The notes beneath the pieces were generated by a model, which did not search any database, was not told where the DNA came from, and worked only from the letters and a program-made list of their open reading frames with translations. From positions 1 through 37,337 of the forward strand of contig SLGK01000113.1 in the NCBI GenBank assembly GCA_007123775.1: 37,337 bases of DNA, read 5' to 3'. Numbering within the stretch: the stretch's first letter is position 1; each line of letters starts with the position of its first letter. This document shows, piece after piece, positions 36,019 to 37,337 of this stretch. Source of the DNA: Anaerolineae bacterium (GTDB lineage: Bacteria > Chloroflexota > Anaerolineae > Promineifilales > Promineifilaceae). The translations under genes and the position numbers were made by a program.

Positions 36019-37337
36019 CTCAACGCAAAACTTTGCTGATTTATTAGATAGCTGTATTGACGACGTGGTAAACGGCCGTTTAACCATTGCCGAATGTCTG
36101 CGTCGATACCCCGAACACCGGTCGGAGTTAGCCGACCTGCTGCCGCTGTTAACCAAGCTGCAAGTAGGGCAGCAAGTTAGGCCCGCACCCGCTTTCCGAC
36201 AGGTGGCTCGGCAGCGGTTGTTGTCACAGCTTGCACCGGCTGTGACGGCTGCTGCCCCAACCGTGCCACTTCCTTCATTATGGACCCGTTTACAAACGTG
36301 GTGGGCTGACAAGACGGCCGTTTCGCCGCGCCCCGCCCTCGCCTGGAGCCTGGCTCTTGTTCTCATTCTCTTCTTTTTTATCGGTGGGGGCACATTCTTT
36401 GCCGCTAACCAATCGCTACCGGGTGACACCCTTTATCCCCTCAATCAGACAGTCGAGCAGTGGCGCCTTGATCTGGCTCGTGACGAGCAGAGCCGTTTTG
36501 AGCTACAACTGGCCTTTGCCGACAAGCGGCTGCACGAAGCCGCCCGGCTCGCCCGCCGCGGCGATCTGGTCCGGGTGGAAGAGGCGCTGGCCGGTTATCA
36601 AGCCCTGGTAGCCAGCGCGGCCCAAACTGTAGAAACAGCCGATCCCACCCAGCAACCTTTGTTAGCCAGTCGCCTCGAAGCGGCTACGGTCATCCACGAT
36701 AACAAGCTAGACCAGCTCTTTATGGCCGTCAGTCCGGACGATGAGCCACCGCCAACCGACGCCGAAACCGTAACGGCCGTTTTCTGCCAACCCGATTCTA
36801 ATCTGGTTCATCCGGCTGCCAGTCAGTTAGCCAGCCAACATAACGTTGCCTACGAGGCCATCGTTGATAAATTCTGCCAGGGTTTTGGTTTTGGCGAAAT
36901 AGGGTTGGCTTATAACTTGAGCGCACAGACCGATACGGCCGTTGAAGATCTATTCGCGCTACGCGCGGCCGGCTATGGCTGGGGCCAGATTATGCGGCAA
37001 TACGAGCAGCTTTTGCCGCTGCTACCCGACCCGGATGAACCAGCTGACGACTCCACTGCGCCAGCCCCGCCTGGCCCGCCTGCCGACCGCCCCGTCGGAC
37101 CACCCGATCACGTTGATCCACCAGGGTTAGGCCCACCAGGTGAGACTGGTCCGCGCCGCACCCCTGGCCCGCCGCACACCCCACCCGGCCGGCCAGAACT
37201 CGACATTACCCTGACACCAGGGGCTCCAAGCCCACCCGGTCAAGGTGGCCAACCGCCCGGTCAAGGTGGTCAACCGCCCGGTCAAGGTGGTCAACCGCCC
37301 GGTCAAGGTGGTCAACCGCCCGGTCAAGGTGGTCAAC
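36011..37337 (+). CDS. DUF5667 membrane protein, putative anti-sigma partner (3' end outside window)
   Basis: At least 442 codons, open to the window edge. Residues 1-50 (FADLLDSCIDDVVNGRLTIAECLRRYPEHRSELADLLPLL) resemble the cytosolic helical head common in ECF-linked membrane proteins. A membrane helix follows at about 110-132 (ALAWSLALVLILFFFIGGGTFFA), then the DUF5667 domain (NQSLPGDTLYPLNQTVEQWRLDLARDEQSRFELQLAFADKRLHEAARLARRGDL, about 135-190). A further helical domain lies near 250-335 (QHNVAYEAIVDKFCQGFGFGEIGLAYNLSA, AAGYGWGQIMRQYEQLLP), and a Pro/Gly-rich tail ends in PPGQGGQ repeats. The start overlaps the sigma factor stop (translational coupling). ACGGCCGT occurs four times. Confidence 0.9.
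   Translation, partial: MNNSTQNFADLLDSCIDDVVNGRLTIAECLRRYPEHRSELADLLPLLTKLQVGQQVRPAPAFRQVARQRLLSQLAPAVTAAAPTVPLPSLWTRLQTWWADKTAVSPRPALAWSLALVLILFFFIGGGTFFAANQSLPGDTLYPLNQTVEQWRLDLARDEQSRFELQLAFADKRLHEAARLARRGDLVRVEEALAGYQALVASAAQTVETADPTQQPLLASRLEAATVIHDNKLDQLFMAVSPDDEPPPTDAETVTAVFCQPDSNLVHPAASQLASQHNVAYEAIVDKFCQGFGFGEIGLAYNLSAQTDTAVEDLFALRAAGYGWGQIMRQYEQLLPLLPDPDEPADDSTAPAPPGPPADRPVGPPDHVDPPGLGPPGETGPRRTPGPPHTPPGRPELDITLTPGAPSPPGQGGQPPGQGGQPPGQGGQPPGQGGQPPGQGGQ
37232..37337 (+). repeat. 21-nt tandem repeat encoding PPGQGGQ
   Basis: Five consecutive 21-nt units from 37232, plus the first base of a sixth at the window edge. The last four units are identical at the DNA level (CCGCCCGGTCAAGGTGGTCAA) and the first differs at two bases. 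Each encodes Pro-Pro-Gly-Gln-Gly-Gly-Gln, a flexible extracytoplasmic linker. The identity suggests recent slippage and likely length variation. Confidence 0.93.

Noticed and set aside
37127..37336. Minus-strand frame of repeated TTLTGRL
   Set aside because: It is the antisense reading of the PPGQGGQ repeat inside the DUF5667 gene.

Overview
The window looks like a chromosomal segment of a Chloroflexota bacterium (Anaerolineae/Ardenticatenia-like). This rests on the gene families present: archease plus RtcB, a translin-family protein, DUF503, DUF1385, DUF3467, DUF4230, a GerW-like protein, an ECF sigma factor followed by a DUF5667 protein, and a transposase type I associate with this phylum. 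The assignment is inferred from family content, not from a marker-gene tree. Base composition looks moderately GC-rich and coding density is high. No prophage, CRISPR array or rRNA gene is visible.

Layout. 1-2.1 kb: a helical-repeat (TPR-like) protein, then a complete tRNA-Asp(GTC) unit on the minus strand with promoter, tRNA and intrinsic terminator. 2.0-6.1 kb, minus strand: archease, RtcB RNA ligase, a ComEA-like HhH protein and a family 9 glycosyltransferase. 6.1-7.0 kb: a PIN toxin/RHH antitoxin pair with a palindromic operator over its promoter. 7.0-10.6 kb: a large Rieske-domain protein, DUF3467, a translin-family RNA-binding protein and a [2Fe-2S] ferredoxin. 10.64-12.18 kb: an insertion sequence whose transposase is split over two frames. 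12.2-13.5 kb: DUF4230 and DUF503. 13.5-22.5 kb: an ABC/Gld-like membrane cluster (836-aa exported protein, ATPase, 66-aa membrane protein, then ATPase, ABC-2 permease, GldG-like, DUF4340), interrupted by a GNAT gene on the other strand. 22.6-29.7 kb: ICMT-like methyltransferase, Lon, GerW-like, RlmI-like rRNA methyltransferase, TPR protein and DUF1385. 29.9-35.3 kb: an atypical GH13 protein, isochorismate synthase, HemQ-like and HemE. 35.5-37.3 kb: ECF sigma factor and a DUF5667 protein that runs off the window.

Three patterns cut across the genes. (i) The palindrome ACGGCCGT, often AACGGCCGTT, occurs about sixty times (counted by eye) in all reading frames and on both strands, but is absent from the insertion sequence. 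This resembles the cyanobacterial HIP1 situation. (ii) Many of the intergenic gaps carry an imperfect hairpin whose two arms are built of short repeated words. At least four or five word families recur (GCGTAGT/GCGTATT; GACGGAAGACGAAGG; GGTGGCGAAGT; ACGCAGATTAACGCGGAT; GTGCCTGGCAC). They lie between co-directional as well as convergent genes and sometimes run into gene starts or ends. (iii) Two translation-start modes coexist. Many genes have a Shine-Dalgarno sequence, but at least six have a sigma70-type -10 box ending 6-8 nt before the start codon, so their mRNAs are probably leaderless.

Functionally the window mixes RNA metabolism (RtcB/archease, translin, RlmI, tRNA-Asp), heme and menaquinone precursors (HemE, HemQ-like, MenF), proteolysis (Lon) and an uncharacterised Gld-like ABC export/membrane system.
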